Origin: Glaciecola sp965658765
GTDB taxonomy: Bacteria > Pseudomonadota > Gammaproteobacteria > Enterobacterales > Alteromonadaceae
NCBI GenBank assembly: GCA_965658765.1
Contig: CBFHTO010000007.1
Coordinates: 17,273 to 81,272, forward strand
Length of the DNA stretch: 64,000 nt
Reading direction: 5' to 3'
Each line of letters starts with the position of its first letter. Position 1 is the stretch's first letter. Under the pieces are notes generated by a model. That model was not told the DNA's origin. It saw only the letters and a program-made list of their open reading frames with translations, and searched no databases. The translations under genes were made by a program, and so were the position numbers. Below, in pieces: positions 8,663 to 15,992 of the stretch.

Positions 8663-9238
8663 CTAGCAGCCTAATTCGGTACCGTTGATATCTTCATGAA
8701 CGCCGTTATTGTCGGAGTCTTTACTTACTCGAACTCGCCCTTGCAAATTAACATTGAGGGCCCTGGCCAAGGTCTTATCTTTTGAAGTTGGGCATATTAC
8801 GATACTGGCAAGCATGTTGGCCGCACCTGAATCAAAGAACTTTATGCTGGTTGCAGGCCCTGTAATTACATTAGAGGACGACGCAGGATCTGTGCTGACG
8901 AGCAAAGTCTCGTCAGATTCTCGAGCACCGTTATCGTTAGAATCAAGAAACACAATTTTAGGGTCATTCCAAGTGCTCGTGCAACTTTCGTAATTTTTAG
9001 ATGGACAAATTACGACCGTAGCGTTGTTGTCGATGGCTGCAAATCTACCAAACTGAACAGCGCCGCTGATTGAATTAATTTCTGCGGTAATACTGTTCTT
9101 GTTTAAAATAGTATTTACACTAGGCGCAACCACAGTCATGACGATGGCCACTATCGCTAGAACGATCATCATTTCGAGGAGTGTCACACCTCGTTGACGT
9201 TTAATATTTGTTGTACACCTGCTAATGTTAAAAAACAC
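8663..9238 (-). CDS. fimT: GspH/FimT-type pseudopilin (first copy)
   Basis: A FimT/FimU-like minor pilin. The leader ends KRQRG before VTLLEMMIVLAIVAIVMTVVAPS, a canonical site with Glu5. I chose the GTG at 9238 because GGAG sits seven bases upstream and gives a 16-residue leader; ATG 9277 or TTG 9286 in the same frame are alternatives. Acidic loops DSNDNGARESDE and DSDNNGVHED resemble calcium sites. It lies divergent from nadE and upstream of a related gene on the same strand, so the two are probably cotranscribed. It likely completes the priming complex formed by the pilVWX-pilE products. Confidence 0.83.
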   Translation of the reverse strand: MFFNISRCTTNIKRQRGVTLLEMMIVLAIVAIVMTVVAPSVNTILNKNSITAEINSISGAVQFGRFAAIDNNATVVICPSKNYESCTSTWNDPKIVFLDSNDNGARESDETLLVSTDPASSSNVITGPATSIKFFDSGAANMLASIVICPTSKDKTLARALNVNLQGRVRVSKDSDNNGVHEDINGTELGC

Positions 9239-9402
9239 TTCACTACTCCAGAATTCTCCATGTACACTATACAACATATCGGCCAATCGTTGCGTATCGG
9301 CAGCCTTATATACTTAGCGAAAAATATACAGAGCGGAAAATGCTGATTGCATAGCTGAGCATTCTATCTAGTCGACGTTACTTATACATCTCGGAGAGCA
9401 AA

Positions 9403-10236
9403 ATGAACAAACAAGCCATCATTGAGGAAATGAAGGTTCTTGCTGAAATTGACCCTGAATTTGAAGTTAAAAGAAGAGTAAGTTTTATTAAGCGGCAATT
9501 ACGCTCATCGGGCCTGAATTCACTCGTGCTTGGAATAAGCGGAGGTATAGATTCTTGTACTCTTGGCAGACTCGCGCAGATTGCCGTCGATGAGCTTAAT
9601 CAAAATGGGGCTAATTACCAGTTTATTGCAGTTCGACTGCCTTATGATTCTCAGGCCGATGAGGCGGACGCGCAATTAAGTATTGATTTTATACAACCAT
9701 CTTTGTCGGTTATGGCCAATGTTAAGTCTGGAGCAGATGCAATTCACGATGTTGCGGTCAATGCATTAAAAAGTGCAGGTGCATATAATGTAGACGCAAA
9801 GGCTGACGATTTTGTTAAAGGTAATACAAAAGCTCGAACAAGAATGGCCATTCAGTTTGATATCGCCGGTTTGACGCGAGGACTAGTACTAGGCACTGAT
9901 CATTCTGCTGAGAATATTACAGGTTTTTATACTAAGTACGGTGATGGTGCATGTGATCTGGCGCCCTTGTTTGGATTAAGCAAACGTCAAGTAAGACAAG
10001 TTGCAGCATTTTTAGGTGCGCCTGATGTGATTATAAACAAAGCGCCAACTGCTGACCTTGAGTCCTTGAATCCACAATTAGAAGATGAAGCTTCACTTGG
10101 CCTTAGCTATGATCAAATAGATGATTTTTTAGAGGGTAAAAGTACCGATGATCATGCGATTAGTAAATTAATCGAGATTTATACACGTACGCAGCACAAA
10201 CGTGTGCCTATACCAACTGTCTATGACGAAGAGTAA
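9403..10236 (+). CDS. nadE: NH3-dependent NAD+ synthetase
   Basis: Adenylates nicotinic acid adenine dinucleotide and amidates it to NAD+ using ammonia. The PP-loop SGGIDSCTLGRLAQ is near residue 46, GNTKARTRMA and GTDHSAENITGFYTKYGDG follow, and KAPTADLESLNPQLEDE is the C-terminal active-site region. At 277 residues it matches the ammonia-using form, with no glutaminase domain. CGGAGAG precedes the ATG. It is three bases from glnB, so ammonia status and NAD synthesis genes are cotranscribed. nadB, the first step of de novo NAD synthesis, lies 6 kb away. Confidence 0.95.
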   Translation: MNKQAIIEEMKVLAEIDPEFEVKRRVSFIKRQLRSSGLNSLVLGISGGIDSCTLGRLAQIAVDELNQNGANYQFIAVRLPYDSQADEADAQLSIDFIQPSLSVMANVKSGADAIHDVAVNALKSAGAYNVDAKADDFVKGNTKARTRMAIQFDIAGLTRGLVLGTDHSAENITGFYTKYGDGACDLAPLFGLSKRQVRQVAAFLGAPDVIINKAPTADLESLNPQLEDEASLGLSYDQIDDFLEGKSTDDHAISKLIEIYTRTQHKRVPIPTVYDEE

Positions 10237-10239
10237 AAA

Positions 10240-10578
10240 ATGAAAAAAGTCGAAGCAATAATTAAACCTTTCAAGTTGGATGACGTTCGTGAAGCTCTTT
10301 CAAATATAGGAGTGTCGGGCTTGACTATGACTGAGGTTAAAGGATTTGGCCGTCAAAAAGGACATCAAGAGCTCTATCGTGGCGCTGAATATCAAGTAGA
10401 CTTTTTGCCCAAGATAAAAATTGAGTTGGTCATCTCAGATGAGATGCTAGATTTAGTGGTAGAGGCAATTTCGTCAGTTGCAAAAACAGGTAAGATAGGA
10501 GATGGAAAAATATTCGTTGTCGACGTCGAAAGAGCGATTCGTATCAGAACTGGTGAAGAAGGTGAGGACGCAATTTAA
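10240..10578 (+). CDS. glnB: Nitrogen regulatory protein P-II
   Basis: A trimeric signal protein of 112 residues that senses 2-oxoglutarate, ATP/ADP and glutamine state. The T-loop carries ELYRGAEY with Tyr51, the uridylylation site. The signature GKIGDGKIFV and the end RIRTGEE are typical of GlnB. No amtB follows, which argues for GlnB over GlnK. It is the second gene of a tight operon with nadE, suggesting control of, or by, NAD synthesis. GlnB versus GlnK is judged on sequence feel and context. Confidence 0.92.
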   Translation: MKKVEAIIKPFKLDDVREALSNIGVSGLTMTEVKGFGRQKGHQELYRGAEYQVDFLPKIKIELVISDEMLDLVVEAISSVAKTGKIGDGKIFVVDVERAIRIRTGEEGEDAI

Positions 10579-10613
10579 GCGTGCTTTATAGCGTTATATG
10601 AATTAGCGTTATA

Positions 10614-10648
10614 AGATAGGGTCTCACTCTTATGATGAAGCCCTATCT
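10614..10648. terminator. Hairpin between convergent glnB and slyD
   Basis: An 8-bp perfect stem, AGATAGGG (10614-10621) with CCCTATCT (10641-10648), in the gap between converging genes. No strong T-tract follows on either strand, so termination here is only plausible. A 10-bp direct repeat TAGCGTTATA precedes it at 10589-10598 and 10604-10613. Confidence 0.4.
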
Positions 10649-10661
10649 AAACAAGATTTCT

Positions 10662-11147
10662 CTAGTGTTCGTGACCACACCCGCCAGCGCCATGCACATG
10701 CCCGTGCTCTAACTCTTCAGCGGTGGCATCTCTAACATCCTCGACGCTCACGTCGAATGCGAGAGTTACGCCTGCTAATGGGTGGTTACCATCGACGGTC
10801 ACGTTATCATCGTCTTTATCAACAATGATAACTGATTGTTCACCGTGGTCAGTCGTGGCTCGAAAACTCATACCGACCTCGACTTCCATGCCTTCAAACA
10901 TGTTCAGCGGCACCTGCTGCAAAAGCTGTTCTTGTCTATCCCCATATGCTTTGTCCGGTTCAATGGTAATTTCAAACTTATCGCCAATCGCCTTGCCATA
11001 TAATGCTTCTTCCAACCCAGCTATCATAAATTTTGAGCCTTGAATAAATGAGAGTGGCTCTTGATCTTGCGAGCTGTCAACAAGTGTGCCATCAGTTGTT
11101 TTAACAGTATAATGAAGAGTGACTACATGATTATCAGCAATTTGCAT
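10662..11147 (-). CDS. slyD: FKBP-type peptidyl-prolyl isomerase SlyD
   Basis: A cytoplasmic prolyl isomerase, chaperone and metal-binding protein. The FKBP part is split by the insert-in-flap domain: HYTVKTTDGTLVDSS and GLEEALYG at the N-terminus, then AYGDR and the IF domain, then DGNHPLAG. The C-terminal tail HGHVHGAGGCGHEH is short but His/Cys-rich and probably binds nickel, as in the SlyD that helps hydrogenase maturation. Length (161) is a little below that of E. coli SlyD because the tail is shorter. No hydrogenase genes are in the window, so a general folding role is likelier. Confidence 0.92.
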   Translation of the reverse strand: MQIADNHVVTLHYTVKTTDGTLVDSSQDQEPLSFIQGSKFMIAGLEEALYGKAIGDKFEITIEPDKAYGDRQEQLLQQVPLNMFEGMEVEVGMSFRATTDHGEQSVIIVDKDDDNVTVDGNHPLAGVTLAFDVSVEDVRDATAEELEHGHVHGAGGCGHEH

Positions 11148-11189
11148 AATGATCCTTGATGTGGTTTTTTTGAATGTAAATAAGTGGGT

Positions 11190-12131
11190 TTATAAACTGT
11201 ACGGTAACGCGTTTACTGTCAGTAATTGTTCTGAACCTTTCAAGCGTAACACAGCCCCTACCTCAGTGTCATTTGACAAAACGCCAAGCGCGATAATTTG
11301 TTTGTCGCGCACTGTCACTCGATTGATCGTTCCACTCCGGCGCCAGTTTTCACCAATCTGAATTTCTAAATCGTCACCAGGAGATATGGCGACTGCAGAA
11401 CCATCTATTGCTATTCCCTTAAGAATAAATGTGGCTCGTTTGTTTTTACCTAAAAACTTAGTTCTAGCTATGACTTCTTGGCCCATGTAACAGCCTTTAT
11501 CGAAATCAATTGCATCAATTGCTTGAAAGTTAAGCATTTGTGGAACATAACTTGAGATTGTTTTTTCGTGGACTTCTGCTATTCCAGCTTCAATTTGTAA
11601 AGCATTGAAATTAACATCAGTTGCGACTATTTCATGTTGCCTTATGTCTTCAAGCCTTTGAATAGCCTCGTTGGTTAAGTAGCAGATGTAACGAAGACTT
11701 GTATCGTTGAAACAAATGGCTTGTCCAAACTCATTTGATGTAGTGCTTAAATTTTCGTTACTTAACTCGGGAAAAATGATGTTTAAGTGCTGAATACTCT
11801 TCTCACCTGCGACTCCGACAACTCTATGTTCGTCATCTTTCTCAATCGTCACTTTTGAAAATACACCATATTTCTTTAACTGTTCAAAGCTAACTTCAAG
11901 CGCCTCTTTGTTCGCACTCATTAAAAATCGATCTTCAAACGCACTTAATATTGGCGCACTAAACATCTTTCCTTTGAAGTCACAATGAGCTGCAATTTTC
12001 GCTGAAGATACTTCAAACTCTTTGGTCGCGATAGTTAGTTGTCCGTGCAGATATTCGTGGCGCTGCTCACCTGCGATCGATATAAGTCCTACATTGCGCA
12101 TTTCGTTAATGAATTCAAAATCTGTACTCAC
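11190..12131 (-). CDS. ygfZ: Folate-binding protein YgfZ (Fe-S cluster repair/assembly)
   Basis: A GcvT-like, tetrahydrofolate-binding protein that supports synthesis or repair of certain iron-sulfur enzymes such as MiaB. The diagnostic motif KGCYMGQEVIAR, with its essential cysteine, is near residue 217. Length (313) is normal. It is divergent from sdhE and the ygfX-like gene, which in enterobacteria lie in the same neighbourhood, so the ygfXYZ association is kept but reoriented. The start at 12131 gives MSTDFEFIN, with AAGGAT upstream. Confidence 0.92.
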   Translation of the reverse strand: MSTDFEFINEMRNVGLISIAGEQRHEYLHGQLTIATKEFEVSSAKIAAHCDFKGKMFSAPILSAFEDRFLMSANKEALEVSFEQLKKYGVFSKVTIEKDDEHRVVGVAGEKSIQHLNIIFPELSNENLSTTSNEFGQAICFNDTSLRYICYLTNEAIQRLEDIRQHEIVATDVNFNALQIEAGIAEVHEKTISSYVPQMLNFQAIDAIDFDKGCYMGQEVIARTKFLGKNKRATFILKGIAIDGSAVAISPGDDLEIQIGENWRRSGTINRVTVRDKQIIALGVLSNDTEVGAVLRLKGSEQLLTVNALPYSL

Positions 12132-12312
12132 GTTTTATATCCTTAAGAATATTCATGTGTTTGTATACGGAGGGTATGGGCAGAGAGAGTCATTTACAAT
12201 CCTTATTAATAAAATTGACTAACTCATTATGGTATCAACAAAATTTATAGCCATGCGTTTCTGTTTTTGGGGCTTAGCTGATAAACTATCGAAATAAAAT
12301 AAAGGAGTTAAT

Positions 12313-12570
12313 ATGTTTGACAAAAAAAGGTTCGCTCGGCTGAAATGGGCATGCAGGCGCGGTATGCTGGAGCTAGATGTTTTGCTTCTTCCATTCATTG
12401 AACAAGCTTGGGATACCTTAAGCTTTGATCAACAAGAGACTTTTGAGCGACTTTTGACTTGCGATGATCCTGATTTGTTTGCATGGTTTATGGGGCATCA
12501 CTCATGTAAAGATCCAGAACTCGCTAAAATGGTAGAAACAGTCCTCAGTTCAATAAAAATAAGGTCGTAA
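12313..12570 (+). CDS. sdhE: FAD assembly factor SdhE (YgfY/CptB)
   Basis: A small protein of 85 residues that promotes covalent FAD attachment to succinate dehydrogenase (and fumarate reductase). The signature RGMLELD at residues 16-22 contains the conserved RGxxE, and the helical remainder, with DPDLFAWFMG, is typical. AAAGGAG precedes the ATG. It is followed by a membrane protein of the YgfX type, 57 bases away. The SdhE-YgfX pair has also been described as a toxin-antitoxin-like pair (CptBA) in E. coli, though SdhE's main role is flavinylation. Confidence 0.94.
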   Translation: MFDKKRFARLKWACRRGMLELDVLLLPFIEQAWDTLSFDQQETFERLLTCDDPDLFAWFMGHHSCKDPELAKMVETVLSSIKIRS

Positions 12571-12627
12571 TTCTTAGCTAACAATACAATAAATAATGGA
12601 ACGGCTAACACTAAGCAAGGAATGCTT

Positions 12628-13344
12628 ATGCGATTTATTATTGATCTTGAAAAAACTACTAATCTATCTAAGATCGTTGATATAGGACTGTTCTTTATAG
12701 TCATTGCTTCTTTGAATGGCGTAATAAGAGTGATTTTTACTCATAGCCTTTTGCAGAGCATATTTTGTTTTTCAATAATACTGTGTTGTGCGTGGGGTGT
12801 AAGCCGTAGGGTTTTAGGTTTTCCTTCCTTGCAGTATTCCCCTTCTCGGCTATATTTACTTTTAAATCAAAACAGCCACCAAAATGACCTAGTATCACCG
12901 ATACATAGACAAACAAGTCGCCCTGAATCACTTGTTTCAAGCATAACTGCAATTAGTGATGTATGCAGTAGTGCTTTTTGCAATGGTTGCGAAGAGTTGT
13001 CCGGTAACAAGGCTTCCTTGGCGTCGGAGGAACCTTGCAAAAATGTTGATCAATTTGATTCTCAAGCGTGTTCTTCTTGCGTTTGTTACTCAAGTGAAGG
13101 AAACATATATTGGCTAAATTATAAGGCTTCTCGTGTGACTTGGTTTGGCCTGTTTTTACGTTTTGAAATGCTGAGAAAACAGACTGGAAATGATGATGCT
13201 TGTGGTAATTGTAATGGCACTGACTATAAGCAAATCAAGGAAATTCACCCAAAATTTCAATGCTCCCTCACGCTTTTCTTGAGTCCGCTGAATACCGATA
13301 CTAATGCTTATCGAAGTCTATGTAGAGAGATAATTTGGCAATAG
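12628..13344 (+). CDS. YgfX/CptA-like membrane protein with cysteine-rich insert
   Basis: Not a clean family match. Two membrane segments lie at about residues 17-38 and 40-58, as in YgfX. The C-terminal pattern LTLFLSP, then YRSLCREIIWQ, resembles the end of E. coli YgfX. Between them is a hydrophilic insert (about 90-155) with cysteines 113, 118, 121, 137, 148, 151 and 153, plus a second CxxC at 192-195. The protein is 238 residues against about 135 for YgfX. ATG 12628 is chosen over 12622 because AGGA is six bases upstream of it. Position after sdhE supports the call. Confidence 0.6.
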   Translation: MRFIIDLEKTTNLSKIVDIGLFFIVIASLNGVIRVIFTHSLLQSIFCFSIILCCAWGVSRRVLGFPSLQYSPSRLYLLLNQNSHQNDLVSPIHRQTSRPESLVSSITAISDVCSSAFCNGCEELSGNKASLASEEPCKNVDQFDSQACSSCVCYSSEGNIYWLNYKASRVTWFGLFLRFEMLRKQTGNDDACGNCNGTDYKQIKEIHPKFQCSLTLFLSPLNTDTNAYRSLCREIIWQ

Positions 13345-13491
13345 GGTGCATGTTTTGAGGGTAAAAAAGACAATGATGTTTGGGTTAGAAACCCTTAGCA
13401 TCTTGAGTGGTCTCTCACTAGGGAGCTGCTGAAATCAACAGACCCTAAAGCTAAACCAACAATCTGACATGGGATAAACAAAGTTAAATTT

Positions 13492-14532
13492 ATGCTTAAA
13501 TTGTATGCAAAAGCATTTATGTCATCGTTGAGTCGAGGCAAAACCCCAGCCCCTCCAATTACTTTGACGGATTATTGTCATGAACTCGAGACATCAATCG
13601 AACGGGAACATTGTCAAAGGTACAATCGCTTGACACATTGGCGTCCTTATTCTGCGATAGTGCACCCGAACTACATACAAACACTTTCGCTAGAAATGCA
13701 GTTATCGATGATGGTGCGTCCCGACTTTGTATTTTCGCCTATGGGACTTGTGCACATCGGTAATGAAATCAAAATATCTCAACTCCCAGAGCAGAGCGAC
13801 CGACTAGTCTTAAAAACCGTTTTTGGTCATATTTTTAAACACCGCAGGGGGTGGTTATTTGAGCTAAGGACGCTTGCTTATGTTTCTGACGAGCTTGCGG
13901 TTGAAGCTACAAGTTATTATTTGTCGAAGGACAATAAACAGGCCAATCTTAAGACCAAAAAAATAAGCGAAGACATTGCTGATATGTCTAATGATGATCA
14001 GAGCAAGCACGAGAGCGGGGCATCTCATTTTAAAACGCCGTCATGGATATCACATCCACATGATAGGTTGTCAAAAGACACTGGAAGTTGGTCAGATGTA
14101 AGAAGTGTCACTTTGCCATTTAAGTCAAATTCGGGAAGGGCATATGCTCGAATATCGAGTGACTATAATCCTATCCATTTACTTCCAATTACAGCTCGAA
14201 TATTCGGCTTTAGACGAGCCATTGCACATGGTATGTTTTCAAAGGCCTTAGCATTGTCTAATATGGCTGAAGAGCTTGATTACTTTTACAAAGACGCACA
14301 AATAAGATGTTTGTTTCAACAACCAAACTTTTTACCAACTAACTGCAATTTATGCGTAAAAGTGGGTCAGTTTGACTCTGCAGCAGTACAAATGAGTTCG
14401 AGCGAAAAAGAAAACCAGCGCCATGCCTCTAGCAATGAGCCTGTTCTCACTTCTAAGCGCCGAGATTTCACCTTAACTTCTGAGCAGAGAAAAAAGACAA
14501 GAAGTCATATTCAAGGTAGCGTGGTTTGTTGA
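13492..14532 (+). CDS. MaoC-like double hot-dog protein
   Basis: A probable enoyl-CoA hydratase-type protein of 346 residues. The C-terminal hot-dog domain has the hydratase signature SSDYNPIH (Asp-x4-His) followed by GFRRAIAHGMFSKALAL. The N-terminal half (about 60-150) looks like a degenerate second hot-dog. A charged linker (about 150-200) and a basic, low-complexity tail after about residue 295 are unusual. The FadL-type porin downstream suggests a link to fatty acids. Substrate and direction are unknown; it could also be a thioester-binding protein without activity. No strong ribosome site is seen. Confidence 0.7.
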   Translation: MLKLYAKAFMSSLSRGKTPAPPITLTDYCHELETSIEREHCQRYNRLTHWRPYSAIVHPNYIQTLSLEMQLSMMVRPDFVFSPMGLVHIGNEIKISQLPEQSDRLVLKTVFGHIFKHRRGWLFELRTLAYVSDELAVEATSYYLSKDNKQANLKTKKISEDIADMSNDDQSKHESGASHFKTPSWISHPHDRLSKDTGSWSDVRSVTLPFKSNSGRAYARISSDYNPIHLLPITARIFGFRRAIAHGMFSKALALSNMAEELDYFYKDAQIRCLFQQPNFLPTNCNLCVKVGQFDSAAVQMSSSEKENQRHASSNEPVLTSKRRDFTLTSEQRKKTRSHIQGSVVC

Positions 14533-14614
14533 CGTATTGTAAGTTAACACCGTATATTTAATACTAAAGTTTAGCTGATAGCTGATAAGTAAAAGACATA
14601 AAGGGAAATCACTC

Positions 14615-15985
14615 ATGACAAACACATGGACATCTTTTTTGAACAAGCTTCGTTTCTTATTTTTGTTCCTAATTTCTTTAAATATCGGCTTTTCAAAAGC
14701 CGATGAATACCATTACAACAATTTGTTGATCGGAAAAAATGCAGTTGGTTTAGGTGGTGCTTTTGCCGCTGTTGCTGATGATTTGTCTACCATTCATTAT
14801 AATCCTGCGGGTCTTTCCAATGTAAAGTCAGGCAATATGGCCTCTATCAATACTTTTTCATGGGAACAGACTAAGTTTTTCAGTGTGTTTGGTAATGGTG
14901 CAGACTTTGAAAGAAATGCATTTTCAATCGTTCCTGGATTTTTCGGTGTCAAGGGCGAGTTAGGGGATTGGCATACTGCGGCAGCATTAATTGTTAAAGA
15001 CTATGGACAAGAACGTTCAGATGATGAAGTCTTTTATCAAATTCCTGCTTTTGATGAAGGACTGGGTCAAAATATACAAGAATTCGCTACTATTGATATA
15101 GATAATAGTGCATATGAAATAATTTTTGCAGGAGCTAAAAAAGTATCGAATGGCTTATCTCTTGGTGTTTCTCTTGGTATCGAATATAAAAGTTTCTTGA
15201 CTGATCAGTCTTCAGGAACTGTAATTGAAAATCTTATTGCACCGAATATTTCAGTAAATACTGGGTTTGAAGCTACAGCAAGATTTTCAGATGTAAACTG
15301 GTTATTAAATCCTAGTCTTTCTATTTTTTATCAGACTGACAATATAAATATTGGAGCTAAGATTACACAACCAATTAACATTAACCGCGTTCATAGCTTT
15401 ACTAGTTCAATAATTGTATCGGGAGTCGATCCTACAACACCTGGTGTTGTAACTTCATTTAGAGATAGAGAAGAAGCTTGTTGCAAGCAAGACCTACCAT
15501 TGCAAATAACCTTGGGCACTTCATATAAGATCGGCAGTTTGCAAATCAGCGCTGATATAAATTATTTTGGTGAAGAAGACCAAAAACTAGAATTTTTACC
15601 TATCTTTAAAGCGCCGATTACTCGCAAACTAGAGGAGGTGACTAATGCGTCGTTAGGGCTGAGTTATGCATTCAGTAACTATCAGAACTTACGAGTTGGA
15701 ATTTTCACTGATAATGCGAACAGTAAGCCAGATCCGGCGATCCCTTATCAAAGAACAGAGTCTATAGATTTGCTAGGGGTGAGCATAGCATACGAAACAA
15801 AAGTATTTGATTTTCCCGTAAGTTTTGGCACGTATTACAAATGGGGGGATGGACAAATTAGAATAGGAGACCTAAGAGCCGTTGAAGAGATTACAGGTTT
15901 GGCTCTTTACCCAGATAACAACGACAATGATATCAGCGAAGGAGAAAAACAAAGTTTGGTCGTCTATTTCAGCTTAGATTTTTAA
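14615..15985 (+). CDS. OmpP1/FadL-family outer membrane transporter
   Basis: An outer membrane beta-barrel of 456 residues for uptake of long-chain fatty acids or other hydrophobic compounds. It has a signal peptide (cut near FSKADEYH), then the family's N-terminal hatch with GLGGAFAAVADD and YNPAGLSNV, alternating beta-strand segments and a C-terminal aromatic residue (SLDF). AAGGGA precedes the ATG. It follows the MaoC-like gene and converges on nadB. It is a FadL relative, but whether it is the main fatty-acid channel is unknown. Confidence 0.85.
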   Translation: MTNTWTSFLNKLRFLFLFLISLNIGFSKADEYHYNNLLIGKNAVGLGGAFAAVADDLSTIHYNPAGLSNVKSGNMASINTFSWEQTKFFSVFGNGADFERNAFSIVPGFFGVKGELGDWHTAAALIVKDYGQERSDDEVFYQIPAFDEGLGQNIQEFATIDIDNSAYEIIFAGAKKVSNGLSLGVSLGIEYKSFLTDQSSGTVIENLIAPNISVNTGFEATARFSDVNWLLNPSLSIFYQTDNINIGAKITQPININRVHSFTSSIIVSGVDPTTPGVVTSFRDREEACCKQDLPLQITLGTSYKIGSLQISADINYFGEEDQKLEFLPIFKAPITRKLEEVTNASLGLSYAFSNYQNLRVGIFTDNANSKPDPAIPYQRTESIDLLGVSIAYETKVFDFPVSFGTYYKWGDGQIRIGDLRAVEEITGLALYPDNNDNDISEGEKQSLVVYFSLDF

Positions 15986-15992
15986 AGCTAGG

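Noticed and set aside
12601..13344. sdhE and ygfX-like pair as a toxin-antitoxin system
   Set aside because: SdhE is better supported as an FAD assembly factor; no toxin evidence can be taken from the sequence.
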